From contig NZ_VMSO01000012.1 of NCBI RefSeq assembly GCF_008691045.1, positions 1 to 64,000 on the forward strand: a DNA stretch of 64,000 nt, in the 5' to 3' direction. The notes beneath the pieces were generated by a model, which was not told the DNA's origin, did no database searches, and saw only the letters and a program-made list of their open reading frames with translations. This DNA comes from Mediterraneibacter catenae (GTDB lineage Bacteria > Bacillota > Clostridia > Lachnospirales > Lachnospiraceae). The position numbers and the translations under genes were made by a program. Shown here in pieces: positions 32,968-42,021 of the stretch; position 1 is the stretch's first letter; each line of letters begins with the position of its first letter.

Positions 32968-34477
32968 ACGTGCAAAACAGGAGATCAAAGACGCCGTGGA
33001 GGCATATCTTTTAAAGGATACATTCGGGGAATATCAGATCCCGGCGATCAGGCAGAGGCCGATCCTTCTCATGGGACCGCCGGGTATCGGCAAGACACAG
33101 ATCATGGAGCAGATCGCAAAGGAGATGCAGATCGGGCTTGTGTCCTACACGATCACCCACCACACGAGACAGAGCGCGGTGGGGCTGCCGTTTATCCGGG
33201 AGAAGGAGTACGGCGGCAGGACATATTCTGTGACGGAATATACGATGAGCGAGATTATCGCATCTGTCTATGACAAGATGGAGCAGACCGGCAATCAGGA
33301 GGGAATCCTTTTTCTCGACGAGATCAACTGTGTCTCGGAGACTCTTGCGCCTGCCATGCTCCAGTTCCTTCAGGGAAAGACGTTCGGGACGCACAGACTG
33401 CCGGACGGCTGGATCATCGTAGCTGCGGGAAACCCGCCGGAGTACAACAAATCCGTCCGTGAGTTCGACGTTGTTACGCTGGATCGTCTGAAGAAGATTG
33501 ATGTGGAGGCAGATTTTCCGGTGTGGAAAGAATATGCCTACCGTCAGGGAATCCATCAGGCCGTGATCTCCTATCTGGATCTGCGCAGGGAAAACTTCTG
33601 CCGTATTGAGAATACAGTGGACGGGAAGAGGTTTGCCACTGCCAGGGGATGGGAAGATCTGTCCAGACTGATCCAGGTTTATGAGACACTGGGCAAGACG
33701 GCGGACCGGGAAGTGATCGGTCAGTATATCCAGCACCGGACGATAGCGAAAGACTTCGCAAATTATCTGGAACTTTACTACAAATACAGGACAGACTACA
33801 ATGTCGGGGAGATCCTGGAAGGAAAATGGGATTCGGCAGTACTCAAGAAGATACAGGCTTCAGCTTTTGACGAGCATCTGAGCATTGTCAGTCTTTTAAA
33901 CGGCAGGCTCGGCGGCATGTTCAGGGAATGCTTCCTCTGGGATGCATATGTGGCTAAGCTGTATGAATATCTTATTTATTACAGGGATAATCAGGCGGTC
34001 ATGATGCTTGACGATGTGCGCGCAATGGCTGAAAAAGACCTGGAAGATCAGAGAAAATCAGAGCTCATCACACGTGAGCAGGAGCAGACACTGATCCGAG
34101 TGACAGAGGCGCTGAACAGATTTGCGCTTGAGATAAAGGGTGAGATGTTTGTCGGAGACGGTGCGCTGGACGAGGTCCGGGAGATGTTCGGCAGGGAGCG
34201 AGAAGAGCTTGAGCAGATGACAGAAGAGGTATCACGATCTCTCGACAATGTATTCCTTTTTCTGGAGGATGCGTTTGGGGAGAGTCAGGAGATGGTAGCT
34301 TTTGTCACAGAACTCAATGCGAACTATTACAGTGTGTGGTTTATCAATGAGAATGGAAATGACCTGTATTACAGACATAATAAAGGCCTTCTCTTTGAGG
34401 AACGCCATGAGAGCGTGGTAAGACAGATGCGGGAAGCAGAAGATATGCTCAACACAGGGATCACGGGTAATATTTGA
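32957..34477 (+). CDS. MoxR-family AAA+ ATPase
   Basis: 506 residues. Walker A GPPGIGKT (40-47), Walker B FLDE (119-122) and sensor GNPPEYNKS are all intact, unlike the ATPase at 24533. A long helical C-terminal extension (about 280-506) is rich in Glu. Start is TTG at 32957 with AAGGAGG seven bases upstream, inside the end of the VWA gene. Last gene of the phosphoesterase-LRR-VWA-MoxR operon. Likely a chaperone motor working on a substrate presented by the VWA protein. Confidence 0.92.
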   Translation: MDIKRAKQEIKDAVEAYLLKDTFGEYQIPAIRQRPILLMGPPGIGKTQIMEQIAKEMQIGLVSYTITHHTRQSAVGLPFIREKEYGGRTYSVTEYTMSEIIASVYDKMEQTGNQEGILFLDEINCVSETLAPAMLQFLQGKTFGTHRLPDGWIIVAAGNPPEYNKSVREFDVVTLDRLKKIDVEADFPVWKEYAYRQGIHQAVISYLDLRRENFCRIENTVDGKRFATARGWEDLSRLIQVYETLGKTADREVIGQYIQHRTIAKDFANYLELYYKYRTDYNVGEILEGKWDSAVLKKIQASAFDEHLSIVSLLNGRLGGMFRECFLWDAYVAKLYEYLIYYRDNQAVMMLDDVRAMAEKDLEDQRKSELITREQEQTLIRVTEALNRFALEIKGEMFVGDGALDEVREMFGREREELEQMTEEVSRSLDNVFLFLEDAFGESQEMVAFVTELNANYYSVWFINENGNDLYYRHNKGLLFEERHESVVRQMREAEDMLNTGITGNI

Positions 34478-34485
34478 CTGCAGCC

Positions 34486-34520
34486 TTGCCTGAACTGTTA
34501 CCTTATGCAGACATAATATG
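34486..34520. repeat. R1 repeat fragment
   Basis: CCTGAACTGTTAC followed by CTTATGCAGACATAA, matching the end and the central block of the R1 family. A degenerate partial copy. Confidence 0.5.
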
Positions 34521-34530
34521 GGATAGGGTT

Positions 34531-34560
34531 TTGCAATTCACCCGGAGTGTATGCTATACT
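34531..34560 (+). promoter_or_regulatory. Promoter of the LUD gene
   Basis: TTGCAA (34531-34536) and TATACT (34555-34560), 18 bases apart. Confidence 0.65.
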
Positions 34561-34604
34561 ATCTATAATTATGGCATTTATTACAGGAAAGTGAGGTCGT
34601 TGGG

Positions 34605-35240
34605 ATGGATGTAAGACAGATGAGAAATGAGGCGCTCGGAAAACGCGTCGTAAAAGCGCTGGAATCAAGAAATATGGAAGCCTATTACACCGTGACAAAG
34701 GAAGAAGCGGTAAAGAAGGCTCTTGAGCTGATCGCAGAGGGAAGCACGATCAATATGGGCGGTTCTGCATCAGTTCGGGAAGTGGGTCTGATCGATGCCA
34801 TCAACGAAGGCAACTATGTGTTTTACGACCGTGACAAAGCGGCATCTCCGGAAGAAAAACAGGAGATTGCACTGAAGGCATTTACATGTGACTGGTTCTT
34901 AGGAAGTGTCAATGCCATGAGCGAGGACGGTGTGTTTGTAAATATTGACGGAAATGCAAACCGTGTGGCGGCCTATGCATTCGGTCCCAAGAATGTTCTG
35001 CTCATTGTCGGGATGAACAAGATCGTGAAGACGGAAGAGGATGCCATGCACAGGGCGAGAAACGAAGCGGCGCCGATCAATACGCAGAGGTTCGGTATCG
35101 ATACTCCGTGCGTGAAGAACGGAAGCTGTTTTGACTGCAAGAGTCCGGACTGCATCTGCTGTCAGATCATGGTCACGAGATTCAGCAGGATACCGAAGAG
35201 GTTCAAGATCATCCTTGTAGATGAAAATCTCGGATTCTGA
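34605..35240 (+). CDS. LUD-domain (LutC/YkgG-like) lactate-utilisation-type protein
   Basis: 211 residues. LUD fold with SxxxGGSAS-type glycine loop (NMGGSASVREVGL), FLGSVNAMSEDGVFVN and the AYAFGPKNVLLIVGMNKI core. The C-terminus is Cys-rich (SCFDCKSPDCICC), possibly binding a metal or Fe-S cluster. LUD proteins take part in lactate oxidation or electron transfer, but stand-alone clostridial members such as this are uncharacterised. Own promoter; R3 repeat downstream. Confidence 0.88.
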   Translation: MDVRQMRNEALGKRVVKALESRNMEAYYTVTKEEAVKKALELIAEGSTINMGGSASVREVGLIDAINEGNYVFYDRDKAASPEEKQEIALKAFTCDWFLGSVNAMSEDGVFVNIDGNANRVAAYAFGPKNVLLIVGMNKIVKTEEDAMHRARNEAAPINTQRFGIDTPCVKNGSCFDCKSPDCICCQIMVTRFSRIPKRFKIILVDENLGF

Positions 35241-35251
35241 CAGTAATCAAT

Positions 35252-35447
35252 GATGCTGGGGTCAAAAGACCCCAACTATGATGCCTACGGATTGTTCCGT
35301 GCTGCGCACTTCCACAATCCTGCCCAATATTCGCATATCGTGGGATATACATCCCACTTTTATGCTCATATCGGGGCGGGTCCCAAGGTCCTTCACCCAC
35401 CTATGAGCAAGCTCATGTGGGTTTAGACCTTTTGACCCTGGCATCAA
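35252..35447. repeat. R3 palindromic repeat, copy 1
   Basis: Starts GATGCTGGGGTCAAAAG and ends CTTTTGACCCTGGCATC, a 17-bp terminal inverted repeat with two mismatches. The right third (CACCCACCTATGAGCAAGC, GGGTTTAGACC) recurs inverted at 63476-63558. MITE-like size, no coding content. Confidence 0.75.
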
Positions 35448-35493
35448 TTAATTATAGAAAAACGATATATCAGATTCGAAAGGAATTATCTCG

Positions 35494-36381
35494 ATGGAAA
35501 CTCAAGAAGAAAAGAAGAGCGGTGCCGGGAGAAAAAGGCGTAGGGCGCACAGCAGGAGAAAAGGGCACCGCAGGGATGTGAAGAGGGAAAGAACGGCAGC
35601 AGTCCGGACAGAGGAGAAGAATGGAAAAAAGAAAAAGCAGAAAAGAGCGGCGTTTGATGTCCTCTCCGGTACGATACTGATCGTGGCGGTCTGTGTCTTC
35701 GTCTTTTCTCTTTATCAGCTGGCGATAATGCTGATACCGTATCACACCGGCGGACAGGAGTATGAAGAGATCCAGAATCTGGCTGTCACGGCGGATGAAG
35801 ACGGGAGCGGATTCAGTGTGGACTTCGACGCACTGCTTGAGATCAATCCGGATACGATCGCGTGGGTCCGTTTTGACGAACCGTCGATCATAAACTATCC
35901 GGTCGTCAAAAGCGCGGATAATAATGAATATCTTACAAAGACATTTGCAGAGAATGACAATAAACTGGGCGCGATATTTATGGATATGAGAAACAGCAGT
36001 GACTTCTCGGACAGAAATACGATTATTTACGGACATCATCTCAATGTGAGTCCGGAGATGTTTTCGAGGCTGCATCTGTATGAGGATGAAGAGTTCTGCC
36101 GGGAACATCCGAATTTTTATATCTATACTCCGGACGGAAGTGTGAGGACTTATACGGTATTCTCGGCAGGTATCGTCAATGCTGCAGCCAATAATTATGA
36201 TGTTGAATTCGCATCAGATGAGGAGTTTGAGCAGTATATTGAACTCTGCCGTGAGTCGTCAAACTATCAGGTGGATGTAGAAGTAAATGCCCAGTCGCAG
36301 ATTCTGAGTCTTTCTACCTGTACAGGAGATCAGCGGGATGAGCGTTTTCTGCTGCAGGGAGTACTTACGGCAGTGGATTAA
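35494..36381 (+). CDS. srtB: Class B sortase
   Basis: 295 residues. A very basic cytoplasmic N-terminus (about 1-52), one membrane helix (about 56-80) and an extracellular sortase domain. Catalytic residues: His in YGHH (181/182), Cys276 in LSTC and Arg in the following QRDERF. The helix-rich insertion before the Cys marks class B. Sortases cleave a sorting motif and attach proteins to peptidoglycan. No substrate with a sorting signal is seen nearby. Confidence 0.93.
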   Translation: METQEEKKSGAGRKRRRAHSRRKGHRRDVKRERTAAVRTEEKNGKKKKQKRAAFDVLSGTILIVAVCVFVFSLYQLAIMLIPYHTGGQEYEEIQNLAVTADEDGSGFSVDFDALLEINPDTIAWVRFDEPSIINYPVVKSADNNEYLTKTFAENDNKLGAIFMDMRNSSDFSDRNTIIYGHHLNVSPEMFSRLHLYEDEEFCREHPNFYIYTPDGSVRTYTVFSAGIVNAAANNYDVEFASDEEFEQYIELCRESSNYQVDVEVNAQSQILSLSTCTGDQRDERFLLQGVLTAVD

Positions 36382-36423
36382 GAGAATGCGCCGGGATTCT
36401 GATAAGATAGAAAGGAAGAGGAC

Positions 36424-36636
36424 ATGGCAGACAGATTTGATGTGGGAGATATCATAAAGATGAAAAAGCCTCATCCATGCGGGAGCCAGGAGTGGGAAGT
36501 GCTCCGCGTCGGTGCGGATTTCCGGCTGAAGTGCATGGGGTGCGGGCATCAGATCATGGTGTCGAGAAAGCTCGTAGAAAAGAATACGAGACAGATTACA
36601 AAAAAGGAGAAACAGGATGAGAGTACTGATCATTGA
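36424..36636 (+). CDS. DUF951 small protein
   Basis: 70 residues of the DUF951 family: VGDIIKMKKPHPCGSQEW, then RLKCMGCGHQIMVSR. The Cys pairs (PCG, CMGCG) suggest a metal site. It overlaps the DUF3842 gene by 20 bp. Widespread in Firmicutes, function unknown. Confidence 0.9.
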   Translation: MADRFDVGDIIKMKKPHPCGSQEWEVLRVGADFRLKCMGCGHQIMVSRKLVEKNTRQITKKEKQDESTDH

Positions 36637-37030
36637 CGGGCAGGGCGGCGGACTCGGACGTCAGCTTGTGACGGCTGTGAAAGAGTACGATCAGGATATC
36701 GAGGTTCTTGCTGTGGGAACAAACAGTGCTGCCACGAATGCAATGCTCAAGGCCGGCGCCGATCAGGCTGCGACGGGGGAGAACTCCGTGGTTGTCGCAT
36801 CTGAAAGGGTTGATGTGATCATGGGACCGGTGGGAATCGTGATCGCAGACTCCATGCTGGGAGAGATCACCTCGCGTATGGCTGTGGCTGTAGGGCAGAG
36901 CAGGGCGAAGAGAATCTTGATTCCCGTGAATCTCTGTGATAATATTGTCGTGGGTGTCAGCGACGCGTCCATGGGAAAAAACGTGCAGAATGCGATAGAC
37001 GCACTTAAGAAGAGTCTTGATGCCGATTGA
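36617..37030 (+). CDS. DUF3842 family protein
   Basis: 137 residues with a Rossmann-like start (MRVLIIDGQGGGLGRQLV) and conserved TNSAATNAMLKAGA and GPVGIVIADSMLGE segments. Family function is unknown. AAAAGGAG precedes the start inside the DUF951 gene, so the two are coupled. A possible small gene starts within its last codons. Confidence 0.88.
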   Translation: MRVLIIDGQGGGLGRQLVTAVKEYDQDIEVLAVGTNSAATNAMLKAGADQAATGENSVVVASERVDVIMGPVGIVIADSMLGEITSRMAVAVGQSRAKRILIPVNLCDNIVVGVSDASMGKNVQNAIDALKKSLDAD

Positions 37031-37151
37031 AATCAACGGTGTAAGGGTCGAACTGATAGATGCGATTTTAATTAAAAGAAAATCCGGCAGGAAGCCGGGA
37101 AAGACGGCAGAAGCCGTATGGATCGCAGATTTAATGAGAGGCTGCAGATGA
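37020..37151 (+). CDS. Possible small protein (43 residues) coupled to the DUF3842 gene
   Basis: ATG at 37020 overlaps the last codons of the DUF3842 gene in another frame. The product begins MPIEINGVRVELIDAIL, continues with a Lys/Arg/Gly segment and ends IADLMRGCR. The composition is protein-like, and the stop (37149-37151) comes before the terminator at 37241. No family recognised; no ribosome binding site of its own is obvious. Confidence 0.4.
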   Translation: MPIEINGVRVELIDAILIKRKSGRKPGKTAEAVWIADLMRGCR

Positions 37152-37240
37152 TTTGCAGCACGGAACAATCAGCAGGCATCATAGTCAGTCGGGGCTTTTG
37201 CTCCCGCTAATATAAAGATTAAGAATATTGGATATCAGGA

Positions 37241-37277
37241 AGATATCTGCTTTCAGGAGAAGGCAGATATCTTTTTT
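37241..37277 (+). terminator. Rho-independent terminator before larE
   Basis: AGATATCTGC (37241-37250) and GCAGATATCT (37263-37272), a perfect 10-bp stem followed by six T. Separates the DUF951-DUF3842 unit from the lar-nik operon. Confidence 0.88.
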
Positions 37278-37378
37278 GTGCGATACGCCCGGAGGGCGAC
37301 CGCCGTGCCCGCACGAGCGGGCATCCGACGGGCAACGGTCATCGAGCGGCAATGCCGCGAGATGACCGAGGTATCGCG
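37278..37378. repeat. R2 palindromic repeat, copy 1
   Basis: Starts GTGCGATACGCCCGG and ends GGTATCGC; inner stem CGGTCATC / GATGACCG. The first 75 bases recur at 50157-50231 with few changes. Confidence 0.75.
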
Positions 37379-37380
37379 GT

Positions 37381-37413
37381 GATCGGACAGGGGGATTTCC
37401 CCCCTATCCGGTC
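37381..37413 (+). promoter_or_regulatory. Very stable hairpin just upstream of the larE ribosome binding site
   Basis: GATCGGACAGGGGG and CCCCCTATCCGGTC pair over about 14 bp around a short loop, only a few bases before AAGGAAGG of larE. There is no T-run, so it is not a standard terminator; it could affect larE translation or be the tail of the R2 repeat. Confidence 0.5.
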
Positions 37414-37430
37414 AAAAGGAAGGAAAAAAT

Positions 37431-38186
37431 ATGGTATTAGAAGAATTTTTTTCACAGGTACAAAGGGCTGCCGCAGCCTTCTCCGGCGGAACAGACTCAG
37501 CCTTTCTACTATGGGCAGCGAAGCGGTACGGATGTGATATACATGCTTATTATGTGAAAACGGCGTTTCAGCCGGCATTTGAGCTTGAAGACGCGCGACG
37601 GCTTGCGGAAGAACTGGGGATACCGATGACAGTGGTGGACATGGATATCCTGTCGGTTCCGGAGGCGGCGGAGAACGGGCCGGACCGCTGCTATTTCTGC
37701 AAGCGGGCGATCTTCACACGGCTGAGAGAGGCTGCGCGGGAGGACGGCTATACTGTACTGCTGGACGGCACGAATGCATCGGATGATGCCGGAGACCGCC
37801 CGGGAATGCGTGCCCTGCGTGAGCTGGAAGTGCGTTCGCCTCTGCGTGAGTGTGGGATTACGAAAGCTCAAGTCAGAGAACGATCGAGAGAAGCCGGGCT
37901 GTTCACATGGGAGAAACCGTCGTATGCCTGTCTGGCAACGCGTATTCCCACGGGCATTCCGATCAGCAGATCAGATCTTGTCAGAGTCGAATGCGCGGAG
38001 TCTGTAATGGCAGAGGAAGGTTTTCGTGATTTCCGTGTCCGCCTGTACGGAGACGGTGCGCGGATTCAGGTCACGGAAGAGCAGATGCCGCTTGTGATGG
38101 AAAAGAGGAAAGAGATATGTGAAAAATTGTCGCCTCTGTTTCCGGCGGTATTTCTTGACCTGGCTGAGAGAAAAGTGACGGACTGA
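37431..38186 (+). CDS. larE: Nickel-pincer cofactor biosynthesis sulfur transferase LarE
   Basis: 251 residues, PP-loop ATP pyrophosphatase. Activates the pyridinium carboxylates by adenylation and donates sulfur to make the thiocarboxylates of the lactate-racemase cofactor. The loop SGGTDS is at 18-23. PSYACLATRIP contains the conserved Cys that acts as sacrificial sulfur donor in the lactobacillal enzyme, and CYFCKR gives two further Cys. First gene of larE-larB-larC-nikABCDE. Confidence 0.95.
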   Translation: MVLEEFFSQVQRAAAAFSGGTDSAFLLWAAKRYGCDIHAYYVKTAFQPAFELEDARRLAEELGIPMTVVDMDILSVPEAAENGPDRCYFCKRAIFTRLREAAREDGYTVLLDGTNASDDAGDRPGMRALRELEVRSPLRECGITKAQVRERSREAGLFTWEKPSYACLATRIPTGIPISRSDLVRVECAESVMAEEGFRDFRVRLYGDGARIQVTEEQMPLVMEKRKEICEKLSPLFPAVFLDLAERKVTD

Positions 38187-38276
38187 GTCCGCGGCGGGCA
38201 GGACCGGTGTCAGTCAGACAGATGCGGAACCGGACATCATGCCGGTGTGATAAGAATTTAAAAAGGAGAATTCATC

Positions 38277-39032
38277 ATGGATAATAAACACGATATTCTT
38301 ACGCTGCTCCGGAGTGTGGCGGAGGGTGCGACGTCACCTGAAGAAGCGCTTCTGAATCTGAAAGAAGTACCGTTTGAAGATTTAGACTATGCAAAGATCG
38401 ACTATCACCGGAGTATACGGCAGGGGGCTTCGGAGGTGATCTACGGCGAGGGAAAGACCCCGGAGCAGATCAAAGGGATTGTCACCGCTATGGGAGAGCG
38501 GGGATGCCGGAATATACTTGTCACGCGTATCGGTCAGGAAGCGGCCGACATTCTGTGCGGGGCAGTTCCGGCGGAGTATCATCCCCTTCCGAAACTTGCT
38601 GTTGCATTTCCGGAAGAGCGGGAGCATAGGGGCAGTATTGTGGTGGCGACCGGCGGGACAAGTGATATGCCGGTAGCAGAGGAAGCCGCGCTGACTGCCG
38701 AGACACTGGGAAATAATGTCACACGCCTCTATGACGTGGGTGTGGCGGGACTCCACCGTCTGCTCTCAAACCTGGATCCGATTATGAGCGCACGCTGTAT
38801 CGTGGCAGTGGCAGGAATGGAGGGGGCGCTCGCCTCGGTGATCGGCGGTCTGGCGGACTGCCCGGTGATCGCAGTCCCGACCAGTGTGGGATACGGCGCC
38901 AGCTTCGGCGGGCTGTCAGCACTTCTGTCCATGCTCAATTCCTGTGCGTCCGGATGCAGTGTGGTTAATATAGATAATGGATTCGGAGCCGGGTATCTGG
39001 CAAGTATGATCAATCAGATGGAAGGATTATAG
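38277..39032 (+). CDS. larB: Nickel-pincer cofactor biosynthesis carboxylase LarB
   Basis: 251 residues. Carboxylates and hydrolyses nicotinic acid adenine dinucleotide, the first step of nickel-pincer cofactor synthesis. C-terminal PurE-like domain: VVATGGTSDMPVAEEA (about 122-137), VAGMEGALASVIGGL, VPTSVGYG. AAAAAGGAG precedes the ATG. The 90-bp gap from larE holds small CCGG hairpins but no terminator. Confidence 0.96.
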   Translation: MDNKHDILTLLRSVAEGATSPEEALLNLKEVPFEDLDYAKIDYHRSIRQGASEVIYGEGKTPEQIKGIVTAMGERGCRNILVTRIGQEAADILCGAVPAEYHPLPKLAVAFPEEREHRGSIVVATGGTSDMPVAEEAALTAETLGNNVTRLYDVGVAGLHRLLSNLDPIMSARCIVAVAGMEGALASVIGGLADCPVIAVPTSVGYGASFGGLSALLSMLNSCASGCSVVNIDNGFGAGYLASMINQMEGL

Positions 39033-39076
39033 TCCACGAAAACGGAATTGGATCGAACGAAAGGAAAGAACAGGAT

Positions 39077-40402
39077 ATGAGGACACTTTATATTGAATGT
39101 AATATGGGGGCAGCGGGGGATATACTCATGGCTGCCATGTATGAACTTCTGGATGAGGAACAGAAGCAGGAGTTTTTAGATCATATGAATGGTTCGGGTC
39201 TGCCCGGCGTGAGAATCACACCGCGCAAAAGTTCTACATGCGGGATATGTGGAACGCACATGGAAGTGACTGTATACGGAGAAGAGGAGCGCGAGCCGGA
39301 GGAAGTGCATACGGGTCATCACGGACACGCACATGAAGAACTGCATGACGGTCATCACGGGCATCATCATGCAGACCCGCTGCATATTACTGAGCTGATC
39401 CGCGGGCTGGATCTGCCGGGAGAGGTAAAAGATAACGCGATCGAGACATACAATGCGATTGCCGATGCCGAGGCAAAAGCACACGGATGTCCGGTTGAAC
39501 AGGTGCATTTTCATGAGGTAGGAGCGCTGGATGCGGTAGCAGATGTGGCTGGAGTATGCTATGCCGTGTATCTTCTGAGGCCGGAGCGTATCGTGGTATC
39601 TCCGGTTCACGTAGGGAGCGGAACAGTGCGCTGCGCCCACGGGATCATGCCGGTGCCGGCGCCGGCTACGGCAAATCTGCTGGCAGACGTACCGATCTAC
39701 GGGGGCGCTATCCGCGGGGAGCTATGTACGCCTACCGGGGCAGCGCTTCTTGTACACTTTGCCGGACATTTTGGAAATATGCCGATGATGGTGAAGACAA
39801 AAGTGGGGATCGGCATCGGGACAAAGGAATTTGAACAGGCGAACTGCGTCAGGGCATTTCTGGGAGAAACGCAGGAACAGGAAATGAAATCTAACGGGCG
39901 TATTGCAGAGCTGGTGTGCAATATTGACGATATGACGCCGGAGGCGCTCGCATTTGCAGCGGCACGTCTGCTGGAATCGGGGGCGCTGGATGTCTATACA
40001 GTGGCAGGTACGATGAAGAAAGGGCGTCCGGGCTGGGAACTTACCGTGCTCTGCGGGGAAGAACAGATTGATGAGACTGCCCGGAATATTATGCGGGAGA
40101 CGACGACCAACGGAGTGAGAGCACGTCTGTGTGAAAAATATTTTCTGACTCCCGGCAGTGAAACGGTGCAGACAGAACATGGACAGATATGCGTCAAGAC
40201 AGCGGGCGGATTTGGAATCAGCCATGTAAAACCGGAGTATGAAGATACGGCTGCATTTGCGCGAAAGTCGCAGGTGTCTTACGGGGAAGCATATGAACAG
40301 ATCCTTTCTCTGCGAAGAGAGCAGATCAGGGAAAGGGAATCGGAAGAAGATATGACAGGAGATATGGGAAACAAGACGGAACAGGGAGGGTATCTGAGAT
40401 GA
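39077..40402 (+). CDS. larC: Nickel-pincer cofactor biosynthesis nickel insertase LarC
   Basis: 441 residues. CTP-dependent enzyme that inserts nickel into the pincer cofactor. Conserved start MRTLYIECNMGAAGDIL, a His-rich metal-binding stretch (about residues 78-102, HHGHAHEE, HHGHHHAD), and FHEVGALDAVADV. In Lactobacillus plantarum larC is split by a programmed frameshift; here it is one uninterrupted frame. The C-terminus overlaps nikA by 4 bp. Confidence 0.95.
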   Translation: MRTLYIECNMGAAGDILMAAMYELLDEEQKQEFLDHMNGSGLPGVRITPRKSSTCGICGTHMEVTVYGEEEREPEEVHTGHHGHAHEELHDGHHGHHHADPLHITELIRGLDLPGEVKDNAIETYNAIADAEAKAHGCPVEQVHFHEVGALDAVADVAGVCYAVYLLRPERIVVSPVHVGSGTVRCAHGIMPVPAPATANLLADVPIYGGAIRGELCTPTGAALLVHFAGHFGNMPMMVKTKVGIGIGTKEFEQANCVRAFLGETQEQEMKSNGRIAELVCNIDDMTPEALAFAAARLLESGALDVYTVAGTMKKGRPGWELTVLCGEEQIDETARNIMRETTTNGVRARLCEKYFLTPGSETVQTEHGQICVKTAGGFGISHVKPEYEDTAAFARKSQVSYGEAYEQILSLRREQIRERESEEDMTGDMGNKTEQGGYLR

Positions 40403-42015
40403 GAAAGCGGTGGATTTCTCTGCTTCTGGCAGCAGCTGTTACGGTGACGGCCCTTGCAGGCTGTGCGGGAGATACAGCTGAAGATCAATCCGCGGTACAA
40501 CAGAGAATCGAGAACTCTTCTGTTGTAATTGCCATGGACCCGAACTCTGAGCCTGAGGCGGGATTTGACCCGGCCTACGGATGGGGAGCGGGAGAGCATG
40601 TCCACGAGCCGCTGATCCAGAGTACACTCACGGTGACGAACACGGATCTGACGATCGGATATGATCTGGCGACGGATTATACAGTCAGTGAAGACGGTCT
40701 GACATGGACAGTCACGATCCGCGATGACGTAAAGTTTACCGATGGAGAACCGCTGACTGCCGAAGACGTGGCGTTTACATACAATACGGTAAAAGAGTCC
40801 AGTTCGGTCAATGACTTTACAATGCTGGACTATGCGGAGTCTTCGGATGATACGACGGTTGTCTTTCATATGACGCGTCCGTTTTCTATCTGGCCTTATA
40901 CAATGGCAATCGTAGGAATCGTGCCGGAGAATGCCTATGACAGCGCAACTTACGGTTCCAATCCGATCGGTTCAGGCAGATATATCCTGAAGCAATGGGA
41001 CAGAGGGCAGCAGGTCATTCTTGAAGCAAATCCGGATTATTACGGAGATGCGCCCGAGATGGAGCAGGTTACGATATTGTTCATGGAAGAGGATGCAGCA
41101 TTTCTGGCAGTTCAGGCAGGCGAGGTGGACCTGGCGTATACATCGGCCACATATTCGGATCAGGAGGTCGAAGGATACAGTCTTGCCTCATATGCAAGTG
41201 TTGACAACAGAGGTTTTAATCTTCCGGCTGTGGAAGAGACGACAGATTCTGAAGGACGTACGGTCGGAAATGATTTTACAGCGGACGTGCTTGTCCGTCG
41301 TGCCATCAATATCGGCATTGACCGGCAGGAGATGATCGACAATGTACTAAACGGATACGGAAGCCCGGCTTACAGTGTGTGCGACCAGCTCCCATGGTAC
41401 AATGAGGCTTCAGAAGTTTCATACAATCCCGAGGGCGCCGCGGCGCTGCTCGATGAGGCGGGCTGGACCGTAGGAGATGACGGTATCCGGGAGAAAGACG
41501 GAGTCAAAGCAGAGCTGAACCTGCTCTATTCCACCGGAGATTCTGTCCGCCAGGCGCTCGCCGCAGATTTTGCGGATCAGCTCGGTGTGCTCGGTATATC
41601 GTGTACACTTGAGGGAGTGGGCTGGGACACGGCTTACGACCGTGCGCTGTCTGACCCTCTGATCTGGGGCTGGGGAGCACATACACCGATGGAACTCTAT
41701 AATATTTATCATACGATAGAGGGGACGGACTCGGCAGAATACTCTCCGTATTCCAACAGCACTGTGGATGAATATATGGATCAGGCGCTCGCCTGCGGCG
41801 ATTTGGAAGAATCTTACAGATTGTGGCAGCAGGCTCAGTGGGACGGGACTGACGGAGTGACCCAGGACGGAGATATCCCCTGGGTATGGCTTGTGAATAT
41901 CGATCATCTCTACTGGGTGAGGGACGGCCTTACTGTGGCTGAGCAGAAGATACATCCCCACGGACATGGATGGTCCATCGTCAATAATGTAGATCAGTGG
42001 AGCTGGAAAGGATGA
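40399..42015 (+). CDS. nikA: Nickel/peptide ABC transporter substrate-binding lipoprotein (NikA-like)
   Basis: 538 residues, SBP family 5. Signal peptide with lipobox LAGC (Cys about 21) anchors it outside the membrane. The WTVTIRDDVKFTDGEPLTAEDV motif region and GSGRYILKQWDRGQ are typical of oligopeptide/nickel binders. Nickel is inferred from its place directly after larC, whose stop it overlaps. Four following genes complete the importer. Confidence 0.9.
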   Translation: MRKRWISLLLAAAVTVTALAGCAGDTAEDQSAVQQRIENSSVVIAMDPNSEPEAGFDPAYGWGAGEHVHEPLIQSTLTVTNTDLTIGYDLATDYTVSEDGLTWTVTIRDDVKFTDGEPLTAEDVAFTYNTVKESSSVNDFTMLDYAESSDDTTVVFHMTRPFSIWPYTMAIVGIVPENAYDSATYGSNPIGSGRYILKQWDRGQQVILEANPDYYGDAPEMEQVTILFMEEDAAFLAVQAGEVDLAYTSATYSDQEVEGYSLASYASVDNRGFNLPAVEETTDSEGRTVGNDFTADVLVRRAINIGIDRQEMIDNVLNGYGSPAYSVCDQLPWYNEASEVSYNPEGAAALLDEAGWTVGDDGIREKDGVKAELNLLYSTGDSVRQALAADFADQLGVLGISCTLEGVGWDTAYDRALSDPLIWGWGAHTPMELYNIYHTIEGTDSAEYSPYSNSTVDEYMDQALACGDLEESYRLWQQAQWDGTDGVTQDGDIPWVWLVNIDHLYWVRDGLTVAEQKIHPHGHGWSIVNNVDQWSWKG

Positions 42016-42021
42016 TTTATC

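Noticed and set aside
37031-37200. Candidate metal riboswitch between the DUF3842 gene and larE
   Set aside because: Hairpins such as CCGGC/GCCGG are present, but I recognise no NiCo, cobalamin or other consensus, a small coding frame accounts for part of it, and a terminator separates it from larE.
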